Source: CAWCWN01 sp963799245 (GTDB taxonomy: Bacteria; Chloroflexota; Ktedonobacteria; Ktedonobacterales; Ktedonobacteraceae). Taken from it: a stretch of DNA of 64,000 bases. The notes under the pieces are model-generated. The model had not been told where the DNA came from. It did not search any database and saw nothing but the letters and a program-made list of their open reading frames with translations. Location: contig CAWCWN010000003.1 in the NCBI GenBank assembly GCA_963799245.1, positions 1,922,001-1,986,000 of the forward strand, in the 5' to 3' direction. Numbering within the stretch: position 1 is the first letter of the stretch; every line of letters begins with the position of its first letter. Position numbers and translations under genes: made by a program. This document shows, piece by piece, positions 33,813 through 42,013 of this stretch.

Positions 33813-33929
33813 ATGGAACATAAGTCTATAAGTCCTAAGAAGCCGAGTGAGTCGGTCTATGCTGAAATCGACTTTGATATACAGCGGTATCCCGAAACAA
33901 AGCGTAATTTACAGGTAAGACCCCACTAA
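33813..33929 (+). CDS. Possible 38-residue protein
   Basis: A short open frame, MEHKSISPKKPSESVYAEID continuing to LQVRPH, 14 bases after the preceding short frame. Its stop overlaps on the opposite strand the end of the ancestral HD-domain gene before ISAs1 insertion. No family is recognised and support is weak. Confidence 0.25.
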   Translation: MEHKSISPKKPSESVYAEIDFDIQRYPETKRNLQVRPH

Positions 33930-33978
33930 CCGGTGAAGTGGTGGGGAATTGAAAAAATCAAGGGTCCCTGGCAAGATG

Positions 33979-35195
33979 CAGGGCAATCGCATCTTATTTT
34001 TGAACACCTAAAACTTTCAGAAGATATTCATGACTCCAGCCAGCTTTGAGCCGTTTCGTTTTGACCCCCACCTTGGCAGTATGCTCTTGCCGGAGGAGAT
34101 TGAGGGCAAGATGACGCAAAACCGCTAAATTGTGGTCAGCATGCCCACTACGGACACGAGAATCATCTTCACGAAAAGTCACATCCAGCACCCAATGGAC
34201 ACTATTTTCAATCCCCCAATGGCTGCGTACCGCTCTGGCAAAGGTTTGCACCTGTCGATCAAAACTCAGAAGGTAATAGCGCACTTCTTTGGTGATGGCT
34301 TGACCCATTCTTCGTTCAGACTCAACCATACCAATGCTGCGTAGCCCTGTCCATGCATCTTTTGGATTGAGGTACGCAATATACTCTGGATCATCAATGA
34401 TCCAATGCTTTCGAATCTCAAGACGGCCATGCCCTTTCTCCACGGTTTGATGAAACTGATGGTGGATCTGAGAGAACTGGTCTGCTTGAGCTAATGTGAA
34501 CGTTTCTTGCACCTCTTTTGCCAAGGTTCCCTGATTTCCTTTGAGTGCCAACACGTAGTCTCCTCCGTCATCCACAATCTGTTTGGCAATCGGTGTCTGT
34601 GTTCCCATCGCATCAATCGTGATAATACACCCGCAAAGGGCCAAGTGTTGTAATAACACAGGGATGGCGGTGATCTCGTTCGATTTCTCATCCACAGCTA
34701 CTTGCGCCAACACCAGACGGTTGTCTGCTGCCCACGCACTCACCAGATGCAGCGCTTTTTTCCCATTGGCTTTATCATGGGACCGGCGCAACGTTTTTCC
34801 ATCAATAGCGATCACTCCTGCAATGCTCTCAGTGAGACTTTGCACCCACTCAAAAAAGCACGCTTCAAATTTCACGGGATCGAGGCGCGCAAACACCCGT
34901 CCAAACGTATCATGTGATGGGATACCGTTCGGCAATGCCAGCATGGTTTTCAACCACGCTTCTTTTTCTTTCCCAAACTCTTCAATCTCTACCCATCCTT
35001 CCGCTCCACAAATGATGCCACAGATGGCAAGAATGAGAATATCCAGCAGCTTATGCTGTTTCGTTCTCTCTACGCGAGGGTCTTCTAGCCCTGCAAAATA
35101 TGTTTCTAGGTCCAATGGGCGCTCTTGTTCCATGCCAATTTCTCCACCATTTTGGACCCTATTTTACCACCTCCCATTTAGATGCGATTGCCCTG
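33979..35195 (-). mobile_element. ISAs1-family insertion sequence
   Basis: A 1217-base element with terminal inverted repeats CAGGGCAATCGCATCT (33979-33994 and complement at 35180-35195). It is flanked by a 9-base direct repeat GGCAAGATG (33970-33978 and 35196-35204). It has inserted into the 3' part of the HD-domain gene. Confidence 0.93.
33994..35133 (-). CDS. ISAs1-family transposase
   Basis: A 379-residue DDE transposase of the ISAs1 type. It has the N-terminal region LDILILAICGIICGAEGWVE, the catalytic Asp in IAIDGKTLRRSHD, a second in IITIDAMGTQTPIAKQI, and the Glu-containing end SHWGIENSVHWVLDVTFREDD. It is full length and appears intact. It fills the element between the inverted repeats. 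Confidence 0.93.
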   Translation of the reverse strand: MEQERPLDLETYFAGLEDPRVERTKQHKLLDILILAICGIICGAEGWVEIEEFGKEKEAWLKTMLALPNGIPSHDTFGRVFARLDPVKFEACFFEWVQSLTESIAGVIAIDGKTLRRSHDKANGKKALHLVSAWAADNRLVLAQVAVDEKSNEITAIPVLLQHLALCGCIITIDAMGTQTPIAKQIVDDGGDYVLALKGNQGTLAKEVQETFTLAQADQFSQIHHQFHQTVEKGHGRLEIRKHWIIDDPEYIAYLNPKDAWTGLRSIGMVESERRMGQAITKEVRYYLLSFDRQVQTFARAVRSHWGIENSVHWVLDVTFREDDSRVRSGHADHNLAVLRHLALNLLRQEHTAKVGVKTKRLKAGWSHEYLLKVLGVQK

Positions 35196-35457
35196 GGCAA
35201 GATGGGAATGACTCCAAGATATAGTGAGCGCCATCAAGAGGATGAAAGCCGGTCTTTTTGAGTACTGGAGCATAGCCTATATCGTGGAGGTAGGCCGCAG
35301 CAGTAAGATACATCTGGTCTTCTTCATCAAATATCCCGCTGATTTGACAGGCTCTCTCGACCACTCCCTGAACATGAAGCCAGCGGTTGCCCAATGGAGC
35401 GAGAAGTGCGGCGGCTCGCTTCGCCGACTGTTCAACAACATGTTTGTCGATATTCAT
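35196..35457 (-). pseudogene. HD-domain phosphohydrolase, 3' end cut by ISAs1
   Basis: The first 87 residues of a small HD-superfamily protein: RWLHVQGVVERA (His28), AAAYLHDIGYAPVL (His58-Asp59) and TGFHPLDGAHYILE (His72). These are the metal-binding residues of HD phosphohydrolases. ISAs1 entered after residue 87. Across the insertion, with one 9-base repeat removed, the frame continues about 14 residues and stops near 33926, giving about 101 residues. The catalytic part survives intact, so partial function is conceivable. It is the third gene of the operon after GntR and the IspF-like gene. Confidence 0.75.
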
Positions 35458-35490
35458 CTATTCCCCAAAATCTACTAGAATAAAAATGGA

Positions 35491-36042
35491 TCAGAGCCCT
35501 TCCCATAGGCTCACCAGGACGCGTGCTTCGACACCTTCCAGACGTGCTATTTCGTCGTGGCCGTCCATGCTACTGACTTTGACATGGACCTGGTCGATGC
35601 TTATGCCTAGTCCTTCGGCAATATTCCGCTGCATGTCAGCCAGACGCTTTTTCATGCGTGGTTGCTCTCCACATAAGATAGTCACATCCACCGTTCCCAA
35701 AAGCAGATGCTCCGCTTCAATCAAGCGGCGGCGCATCTCCGGCAGATACTCGATAGATTTGACACCTGACTCGCCTTTGTCAGGGAACCAGTCATCGATA
35801 TCGCCTTTGTTGACGGCGCCAGCTAGGGCCATCACAATGGCGTGAGCAATCACATCGCCATCACTTCGTTTCGTGTTTGGACCCTTTGGAAAGGTCTCAA
35901 AGGTGACTCCCGCCAGGGTCAACTGTCTTCCATCGGCGAAGGCATGAAAATCAGAAGCAAACGCCAGGCGTTGTTTCTTGGCTAGGGCCATGGCGACTTC
36001 ACGAACAAGTGCTGATCGGGAGGTGTCATCAAGCTGTATCAT
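35491..36042 (-). CDS. Divergent IspF-like protein (MEcPP synthase homologue) on a mobile element
   Basis: A 183-residue homologue of 2-C-methyl-D-erythritol 2,4-cyclodiphosphate synthase. The metal ligands align: Asp31 and His33 in SDFHAF, His67 in DVIAHAI. Other IspF landmarks are SDGDV, GDIDDWFPD, VDVTILCGEQPRM and RLEGVEARVLV. Differences are an N-terminal extension of about 25 residues, Arg59 where IspF has the His of HSD, and VKVSS in place of the catalytic KATTT loop. IspF closes a cyclic diphosphate ring in isoprenoid synthesis. A divergent copy between a GntR repressor and an HD hydrolase on an integrative element suggests another role, possibly small-molecule signalling. Its ATG overlaps the gntR stop by 4 bases. 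Confidence 0.78.
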   Translation of the reverse strand: MIQLDDTSRSALVREVAMALAKKQRLAFASDFHAFADGRQLTLAGVTFETFPKGPNTKRSDGDVIAHAIVMALAGAVNKGDIDDWFPDKGESGVKSIEYLPEMRRRLIEAEHLLLGTVDVTILCGEQPRMKKRLADMQRNIAEGLGISIDQVHVKVSSMDGHDEIARLEGVEARVLVSLWEGL

Positions 36043-36818
36043 TTGCTGGCCTCTTCATCTATTTCGTAAGAGTATGTAAACTCATGCAGGGCGGCATTTG
36101 CCACCAGATGTGTATACTCAAAGAGCGTGTCGTCGTCAGCCCAGACCAACCGCTCGATATCCGCGACGGGCTGTCCTCTACCAATATTGAGGAATGTTGC
36201 CTCTTCTGCCGAGGGCATGCGACAATTTAAGCGTTCAAACGCTCGTGCAGGCTTGAGACCGGTGTGTTCACGGAGCCATTGAAACAAGGGAATATAGCCC
36301 TCGTCTTTTCCTTCCAACTCTCCTACCAAGGAAGCAAGGTAGTAGCTATCCAGGACACGATACGGGACCCTCTCGACAAGATGGATACGATAGCGGCGTA
36401 ATACTTGTGTCTCCGGCCTGATTCCCATTTTTTGGCCGATCTCGACACCAGCTGGCAGAATCAACGACGGTTCAATGAAGCGGACCAGTGTCTGATGGCC
36501 TTGTGCTTGCATCGCCCGAATAAACGACCCTGCCCGTTTCAGTTCCAGCCCTGTCGCCACGTCTGGGTTGGGTGGTCCGATCACCACTTTCGCATTCGTT
36601 GCGCGCACAAAAGCCCCACCGCGAGGGACAATATCAATCATATTGTCTGCCTGCAGTCTCAACAAGGCGGATCGCACGGTGACGCGGCTGACAGCTAATT
36701 CTTCGGCCAGTTCCCGTTCGGAGGGTAAGCGTTGTCCCGAGACATATTCACCTTGCTCTATGCGGTGATGGATGGCTGCAACGACCTCATCGATCTTGGT
36801 ATCCTTCTCCATCAACAT
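36039..36818 (-). CDS. GntR/HutC-family transcriptional regulator of the element
   Basis: A 259-residue regulator. Residues about 5-70 are a GntR winged helix (GQRLPSERELAEELAVSRVTVRSAL). Residues about 95-250 are a UTRA ligand-binding domain (LRRYRIHLVERVPYRVLDSYY ... IERLVWADDDTLFEY). The start chosen is ATG 36818, with GAGGAG 4 bases upstream on the minus strand; longer frames extend into the operator region. AICE elements use GntR repressors (KorSA type) to control replication and transfer. It is the first gene of a gntR-ispF-like-HD operon, reading away from the transfer genes. Confidence 0.88.
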   Translation of the reverse strand: MLMEKDTKIDEVVAAIHHRIEQGEYVSGQRLPSERELAEELAVSRVTVRSALLRLQADNMIDIVPRGGAFVRATNAKVVIGPPNPDVATGLELKRAGSFIRAMQAQGHQTLVRFIEPSLILPAGVEIGQKMGIRPETQVLRRYRIHLVERVPYRVLDSYYLASLVGELEGKDEGYIPLFQWLREHTGLKPARAFERLNCRMPSAEEATFLNIGRGQPVADIERLVWADDDTLFEYTHLVANAALHEFTYSYEIDEEASK

Positions 36819-36916
36819 ACACTCCTCGTTTCTTCTTATTTCTTTGGTCAACCTGTGGTAGTTACCACGTAGCATAGCACAGATCGCTCCGTATTTCCAC
36901 GTTTTTTTGTCTTGCT

Positions 36917-36977
36917 CTGGTATTGACTTTTGATAGATACCAAATAATAATTTGATAAATACCACTGGTAAATACCA
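36917..36977. promoter_or_regulatory. Repeated GntR-type operator array
   Basis: Three direct copies of an 11-base unit, GATAGATACCA (36932-36942), GATAAATACCA (36954-36964) and GGTAAATACCA (36967-36977), with an opposed copy TGGTATTGAC at 36919-36928. The last unit is part of the palindrome TGGTAAATACCA. They lie about 100-160 bases ahead of gntR, between the two divergent gene blocks, where an autorepressor would bind. Confidence 0.6.
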
Positions 36978-37425
36978 GAGTGAATTTGAAGTTTGGCCTG
37001 GTACACGGCAGAGAGTCAGCCGTTGTGAAGACAAAGGAAGCAGCGCATCTCGGTACCATTTGACAACTGCATACCCTACAAACGCGCCGAATGAGTGGAC
37101 TCAGGACCAGGCAATGGAGTGCCAACAGCGGTGTTGGACTCGGCCTGAAGGGTAAAGGCCACAGATGAAGGAAGGGCGTAGGGACACAAGCAGCAGCGAG
37201 CTACGAGGAAGGAGGGTACGGTTAGTTGCTCAGACGCTGCTTGTAACGTTGTTTCTGCTCTATACGCACATTGTTGTGAAATTCGTAAGAAATTCATGGT
37301 TGATCTGACCAAAAGATGAAAGGATTGTACTGGTCCCCGGTCTGTATGTGGTCAGCCAGAGGGGCAAATCTTTTGCGGGTCGGTTTTCGATATGCCCAGA
37401 TGGGCAAGAAAGGAATGGTTGGTCT
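36978..37425. other. Intergenic stretch of the element with one weak small frame
   Basis: About 450 bases. Position 37165-37308 could encode 47 residues with a hydrophobic middle (LVAQTLLVTLFLLYTHIVV), but it has no clear ribosome-binding site. The region must carry the promoter of the transfer block. Nothing else is recognised. Confidence 0.3.
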
Positions 37426-37689
37426 ATGGCAATGGTGATTGACGGAGTCGTGATGTCGGCGCAAAATCGCTCGTTTGAAGGGAAAGATGGCAAGCCAGGC
37501 TTCAGCTTCACAGAGCTGACAGTGGCAGTGCCGGGTAGGAAAAGTACAGTCACAGCCACACTGCTTGATCGGGACGCGCTCTCTGACGCTCAGTGCACCC
37601 AGATGGAGATGCAGTCCGTCAAGCTTCAGGTGATTGACATTCGGGCGCGCCAGTCGTTTATCTCCTTCCGAGCGCGGCGGGTCGCCTGA
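37426..37689 (+). CDS. Hypothetical small protein of the transfer block
   Basis: An 87-residue protein beginning MAMVIDGVVMSAQNRSFEGK, predicted mostly beta (FSFTELTVAVPGRKSTVTAT, then SVKLQVIDIRARQSFISFRA). No family is recognised; the fold could be a small OB-like or single-strand-binding type, which is a guess. ATG 37426 is chosen as the first start after AAGAAAGGA. It precedes the membrane protein and translocase genes on the same strand. Confidence 0.5.
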   Translation: MAMVIDGVVMSAQNRSFEGKDGKPGFSFTELTVAVPGRKSTVTATLLDRDALSDAQCTQMEMQSVKLQVIDIRARQSFISFRARRVA

Positions 37690-37780
37690 CACGGCGTGAG
37701 ATGGAGCAAAGGCTAGGAGAGCTCATCGGTAGGGGCGTCGGCGAGGGCTGACGCTCCCGTTGCTTTTGGAGGCAAGGACA

Positions 37781-38575
37781 ATGTTCGCAAGGATCCATAG
37801 TCGCCGCATGGCGTACAAGCTCATGGTGCTTTCTGTGCTCGCATTGGAGGCGTTTTTCGGCTGGAGGACCAGTCTGATGTATGAAAATGTGCTCAAGGAT
37901 GCTGTGGGGCCGGTCGAGCTGCAGGTCATCAAGTGGTTGGTGTTCGTGGCGATCTGTGTCTTCGGGTTCGTCCTCTCGACTCATCGCCAGTTCGGTATTG
38001 AGGCCATCTACGACCGAGTGGCGGCGCGAGGGCTGGCGCAAGCCGACCAGAACGCGGAAACGAGCCGAGCAGTGCGCTATATCAAGCTCGCGGTCGTGGT
38101 GGTGGTCGTGCATGACCTGGCAGGGGCGCTCTCTACCATCTTTCAACCGGGTCATCCTGTCACGTTCGGTCCGGTCGCCATGGCTATAGGGGCGTGTGCG
38201 CTGGTGTTTCTCCCCTTTCTGGTCGGACATATGGCTCTCGCTTTGGCCGAGACAGGACCGTCAGAGAGGCGTGTAGAGATACAGCAGACCATCCAGCAGT
38301 ATCAGCACAAGCTGCAACTCTGGGCGTTGAAGCGGTTGTACAAGCATGCGTCCAACCTGGAACCGGAAGAGATTTTGTCCGGCGGCATTCCTGGGCTTCC
38401 GGCCCTCTTGGCCCCGAGGTCTGATGAGCCGGTCGATCATACAGCATCGGCCAAAGCTCTTTTTACGCAGGTCCTGGTGGCGTCAGGACAGGAAGGAGGG
38501 CAAGAGAGCACGTGTCCCTTTCGCGCTCTCCCCAGTGGCACGGGAACCGTCTCAACCGAGACGGCGCACGCGTAG
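37781..38575 (+). CDS. Transfer-associated membrane protein of unknown family
   Basis: A 264-residue protein with about four transmembrane helices (near residues 12-30, 48-67, 100-122 and 130-155). A cytoplasmic helical region follows (EIQQTIQQYQHKLQLWALKR), then a proline-rich end. AICEs usually encode a multi-helix spread or transfer membrane protein next to the FtsK-like TraB; this gene has that position and topology, without clear sequence identity. ATG 37781 has GGAGGCAAGG upstream. It ends 4 bases ahead of a small frame and about 110 bases ahead of the translocase gene. Confidence 0.6.
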   Translation: MFARIHSRRMAYKLMVLSVLALEAFFGWRTSLMYENVLKDAVGPVELQVIKWLVFVAICVFGFVLSTHRQFGIEAIYDRVAARGLAQADQNAETSRAVRYIKLAVVVVVVHDLAGALSTIFQPGHPVTFGPVAMAIGACALVFLPFLVGHMALALAETGPSERRVEIQQTIQQYQHKLQLWALKRLYKHASNLEPEEILSGGIPGLPALLAPRSDEPVDHTASAKALFTQVLVASGQEGGQESTCPFRALPSGTGTVSTETAHA

Positions 38576-38579
38576 CGAC

Positions 38580-38690
38580 GTGGCTCACCTCGTTGCCGAG
38601 TATCAGGCGGGCCGCTACAGCCCACAGGATCGGCGAGAGCAATTCTGGCTTGAACAGCGGGTTCGGTCGTTGGAAGGAGGTGCCTCGTGA
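38580..38690 (+). CDS. Possible 36-residue protein coupled to the translocase gene
   Basis: A short frame starting at GTG 38580, AHLVAEYQAGRYSPQDRREQ then FWLEQRVRSLEGGAS. Its TGA overlaps the GTG start of the translocase gene. It bridges an otherwise empty 110-base gap and has protein-like composition, with amphipathic charged helices. A longer start inside the upstream gene is also possible. Confidence 0.4.
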   Translation: MAHLVAEYQAGRYSPQDRREQFWLEQRVRSLEGGAS

Positions 38691-40093
38691 GGCTCTGGCT
38701 ATTCGTGCGTGATCTGGGAGGAGAGGTTGTGTTGGCGGCATGGCTGGGACTGCAGTTCCTCCTGATTGGTGGCCTAATGTTTGTCTGTGTGCTGCTCTCA
38801 GTGTGGAAGATCCTCGTTGTGCTTGGAGTGCATCTGACGACCATACAGAGCCGTGGGGGAGTTGCGGTGCTGGTCGGTGCCGGTGCGCTCAGCGGAGCGA
38901 TGATGGTCTGGTGGTTCGTGTGGGAATGGCGGCGGGTCCATCTGCATCACGTGTGCCGGCGGATTGGGTTAGTGATCACCGAGCGGAAGGGAAAGGAGGT
39001 TGCTTCGATAATGCCACGCTTGATCGCGGTCAGGCGGGTCACTCGTTGGGTCAAACAAGTGGGGCTTGATCTGCCTGCGGGGATCACATATGAAGAGGTG
39101 CGAACGAAAGCAGAGGCGCTGGCGTCTGGGATGGGCTGGCATGCGCTGCGGCTACAGCGAGACGCGACACGCCCGGCGCGGGTATGGCTGGAGGCGGCAC
39201 TCGCGCCGTTGCCGGTGTTGGTGCCGCTCTCCCGGCAACCTCTGCCTCAACGTCCGCTCGAGTTCTTCCTTGGGGCGTCGCCATGGGGGCCACTCTGGTG
39301 TGATCTCGCAGCGTGCCCACATCTGCTGATTGCCGGTGAAACGGGAATGGGTAAATCCACACTTTTGCATAGCGTGCTTGGGTCGATGTTGTACCTCAGA
39401 AATCCGACGCAGCAGGAAGTGCGGCGCTTGCTCGTGTGGCTTATCGATCTAAAAGGTGGGCTGGAGTTCGCTCGTTACGAGAATTCGCTTGCTGTCGTGG
39501 ATGTGGCTGGGGACTGGGACTCAGCGCTCTCAGTCCTGGAGGTGTTTGTCGATGAACTGGAACGGCGTTTGCTTTTCCTGCGCTCGGTGAGTTGCGCGTC
39601 TATTGCGGAGTTCTGGCAGCGGTTCCCAGCGCGACGAGCAGAACTCCTGCCGGGAGTGCTCGTGATTGACGAGCTGGCACAGCTGACGCTCGCTCCGGTC
39701 TCGCGGGTAGAGCATGTGAAGATGTTGTCGCTGTTGCATCGGGTTACGAGTATTGGGCGAGCGCTGGGGCTGCATGTGATCGTGGCGACCCAAAGACCGG
39801 ATATGGATGTGCTGCCGGGCAGTATTCGGGCCAATATTCCGGCGGTGGTGTGTTTCCGTGTTCGTGATGAAACCAATAGCCGGCTGGTGCTCGATGATGC
39901 GGCGGCGGCGTTGCTACCCGCAGTACCTGGCCGGGGGATCTATCGCTATGGGCCCGATCTGACGGAGTTTCAAGGGGCCTGCTGTGATCTGGATATGCAG
40001 CAAGGAATGGCGAGGATGCAGAAGGTGGGTACACAGGCAAATCCTGATGGGCAAGAGGACGTATTGCTGTCGTCAGAGGTGCAGGTGACGTAG
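38687..40093 (+). CDS. FtsK/SpoIIIE-type DNA translocase (TraB/TraSA-like)
   Basis: A 468-residue protein. Two N-terminal transmembrane helices (about residues 11-42 and 58-82) are followed by a RecA-like motor domain: Walker A AGETGMGKST at about 216-225, LVWLIDLKGGLEFARY, Walker B LPGVLVIDELAQL (Asp328-Glu329), and VIVATQRPDMDVLPGSIRAN. This is the layout of AICE and Streptomyces plasmid TraB proteins, which pump double-stranded DNA between cells and are often the only transfer protein needed. GTG 38687 has GGAGGT 7 bases upstream and overlaps the preceding small frame. The gene appears intact, unlike rep and int. Confidence 0.85.
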   Translation: MRLWLFVRDLGGEVVLAAWLGLQFLLIGGLMFVCVLLSVWKILVVLGVHLTTIQSRGGVAVLVGAGALSGAMMVWWFVWEWRRVHLHHVCRRIGLVITERKGKEVASIMPRLIAVRRVTRWVKQVGLDLPAGITYEEVRTKAEALASGMGWHALRLQRDATRPARVWLEAALAPLPVLVPLSRQPLPQRPLEFFLGASPWGPLWCDLAACPHLLIAGETGMGKSTLLHSVLGSMLYLRNPTQQEVRRLLVWLIDLKGGLEFARYENSLAVVDVAGDWDSALSVLEVFVDELERRLLFLRSVSCASIAEFWQRFPARRAELLPGVLVIDELAQLTLAPVSRVEHVKMLSLLHRVTSIGRALGLHVIVATQRPDMDVLPGSIRANIPAVVCFRVRDETNSRLVLDDAAAALLPAVPGRGIYRYGPDLTEFQGACCDLDMQQGMARMQKVGTQANPDGQEDVLLSSEVQVT

Positions 40094-40582
40094 GGTCTAG
40101 CCGATGGCAATAGTGTAGCAAGCGTGTTTGTGTTGATGCGCATGGCTGGGCAAGGAGGTCGGACTGTCCCTCGTGGTGCCGGAGGGTGGTGATCTTCTGC
40201 GCAGGTATGTGGGTTGGGATGCTGGTGGTTGTTCTTGTGCGCTGCTGGACGAGTGGCGTCAATTGACGCACGATGCCCCAAAGCATCGCGGGTCAATTGA
40301 TGCCTTTGCGTAGGAAACTACCCGCTCCGGCTTGGGAACAAGGAAGACGGCCAGGCTTCTCTCTTTCCACATGGGTACCCAGTGAGAAAAAGTTGCAGCT
40401 GGGAGAAGAAGATCTTCTCCCACCCAGGTAAAGAGGCCTGGTGCCTGATGTCCAGGCGATGGTAGATGGAGTTATCAGACAAGCGGGCTTCTCAGGCACC
40501 AGGAGAGAGCTTCGGCTCGTACCCCTTGTGTTCGGGGGCATGAATGCAGTCTTGGCGGCTTCTCGCCGGAGCGTAGCGAAGG
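40094..40582. other. Non-coding stretch ahead of the putative origin
   Basis: About 490 bases after the translocase gene with no credible gene. It holds several short inverted segments (for example GAGAAGATCTTCTC near 40404-40417) and the TACCCC/GGGGTA motifs that recur in the large palindrome that follows. It is probably part of a replication control region. Confidence 0.35.
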
Positions 40583-40698
40583 GTCTTGATCGATGGGGTA
40601 GCCTCGGAGGGACGAAGCGACCGAGGTAGTTCGGATGGTTCTCTCAGTATACCTCTCGGTCGCTTCGGCACGGAGTGCGTACCCCGTCGAGTCAAGAC
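40583..40698. repeat. Large imperfect palindrome, candidate replication origin
   Basis: Left arm 40583-40628 and right arm 40650-40698 are imperfect complements around a 21-base loop. The inner part pairs CGAAGCGACCGA..GGTA with TACC..TCGGTCGCTTCG. The outer part pairs GTCTTGA.TCGA.GGGGTA with TACCCC.TCGA.TCAAGAC. It sits about 170 bases upstream of the replication initiator gene. Cruciform-forming repeats of this kind are typical of double-strand origins used by Rep_trans initiators. Confidence 0.5.
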
Positions 40699-40746
40699 AA
40701 GCCGTCAAGACGGGCTACAACGGTGTGATGCTAGGGGTGATAGCAA

Positions 40747-40780
40747 AGAATGGCGCGGAGCAAGTAACACGCGCCATTCT
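40747..40780. repeat. 11-bp hairpin upstream of rep
   Basis: Perfect stem AGAATGGCGCG/CGCGCCATTCT with a 12-base loop, about 85 bases ahead of the rep start. It could be a second origin element, a terminator that isolates rep, or a copy-control RNA structure. Confidence 0.5.
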
Positions 40781-40865
40781 ATCTACATGGTTGAGTTAAT
40801 CTCTCCCCTCGTAGGGAGTTGTCTTTGTATGGTTGTTCCGTTCTAGCCTGGAAGAGGTGGTGCGT

Positions 40866-41469
40866 ATGCTTCTCCATTTAGTCGGATATGGCGTGGATAC
40901 CCTGATCCTCAACGTGCGCTACTGTGATCAAAAAGGTCAGACAATCAAGCAGGAGCTCGCCGAAGAGCTGGCGCAGGAGTTAGATGACCTGCAAGGCGAC
41001 GCACGCAAAAACGAGATGGCAATGATTTCCCCCTGGTCGTTCCTGGGCGTCTCGTTGTTCATGGAACCACACGGGGCGGGTCGGCAATGGCGCTGGCTGC
41101 TCACCTCGCGCTTGCTCAACCTCACGGTGTCGCGTGGCACCTTCAATGATCTCATCGCCCAGGTGCGCTTCTCCTCGGAGTTACTTTGGTCGGAAGAGTG
41201 CTGTGGAGACGCGCTCTACAAAGTGCATGTGTTCCTGATGGAGATCTTTGGGGAGACCATTCACCTCCAGGTTTCCGAAATCCACCTCTGCGCGGATGTG
41301 GTCGGCTTTGACTTCTCCCAGGTCAATTATGAAGAGCACTTCGTCACGCGAGTGCGCAAGAATGACACCATCTTTAGTACTGGCGTCGATGGTGTATCCC
41401 TGGAGAGTCACCGCGTCTCGACGCTGCGTTTCAGCAATCATGGCAGCCCGCTCTCCTGCACGATCTATA
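40866..41469 (+). pseudogene. Replication initiator (Rep_trans-like), 5' half
   Basis: The first 201 codons of a replication initiation factor. It has VGYGVDTLILNVRY at the start, SWSFLGVSLFMEPHGAG-like WSFLGVSLFMEPHGAGRQ, IHLQVSEIHLCADVVGFDFS and VSTLRFSNHGSPLSCTIY. These match the plasmid and phage Rep family with RNase-like catalytic folds, such as Rep_trans (PF02486). An IS630-type element interrupts it after CTIY. ATG 40866 has GAAGAGGTGG upstream. Removing 41470-42609 joins the two halves exactly in frame to 409 residues. Confidence 0.75.
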
Positions 41470-41477
41470 ATACTCTT

Positions 41478-41999
41478 TCACGGCGATAATGATAGGATAG
41501 CCTGGGTGCCCTCAACCCACCAGGGATAGTTGGTGAGATGCAGCAGGATCGTTGGATTGGCCCAGAACTTCTGTAACTCCTCTACCAGGGCTGTTTGTAA
41601 GGCATCAAGGTCTGCGAACACAGTGTTAGAAAGCCGTTTGCGCAAATGCCGGAAGACTTGCTCCACCGGATTGAGCTCTGGACTGTATGACGGCAAGTAG
41701 AGCGGCTTCAGACCAGCAGGCCAGAGGAACTGTTCGCTGCGATGGCTGCCAGAACTATCTAAGACGACGCCAACCGTCTCTGCTCCAACTTCGTCTCTGA
41801 GATGCTGTAAGAAGAGCTCCAAACACTCGCCCGTCACATCTGGGAGCAAGAGGAAATGTCCGGTCCCCGTCGTGGGCTCAACGGCAGCATACAGCCAGAA
41901 GGATTCGTAGCGATCGTCGACGATCCAGGGAGGGCGGATACCTTTGGGGCACCAGCGTCGATGAAACCAGTTCTTGAGCCCAAAGCGCCCTTCATCCAA
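41478..41999 (-). CDS. IS630 transposase, DDE part (orfB)
   Basis: 173 residues containing the catalytic region: DEGRFGLKNW with the first Asp, GVVLDSSGSHRS with the second, and LPSYSPELNPVEQVFRHLRK with the Glu. The frame is open upstream of this ATG (EQQVTCLVALDEG), so the natural product is most likely a fusion with orfA by -1 frameshifting at the A-run near 42048. Confidence 0.85.
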   Translation of the reverse strand: MDEGRFGLKNWFHRRWCPKGIRPPWIVDDRYESFWLYAAVEPTTGTGHFLLLPDVTGECLELFLQHLRDEVGAETVGVVLDSSGSHRSEQFLWPAGLKPLYLPSYSPELNPVEQVFRHLRKRLSNTVFADLDALQTALVEELQKFWANPTILLHLTNYPWWVEGTQAILSLSP

Positions 42000-42013
42000 G
42001 GCAACGAGACAGG

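Noticed and set aside
37658..40286. Minus-strand open frames opposite the membrane protein and FtsK-like genes
   Set aside because: They are rich in Arg, Pro and His with no hydrophobic or domain pattern, while the plus-strand genes have clear membrane helices and ATPase motifs.
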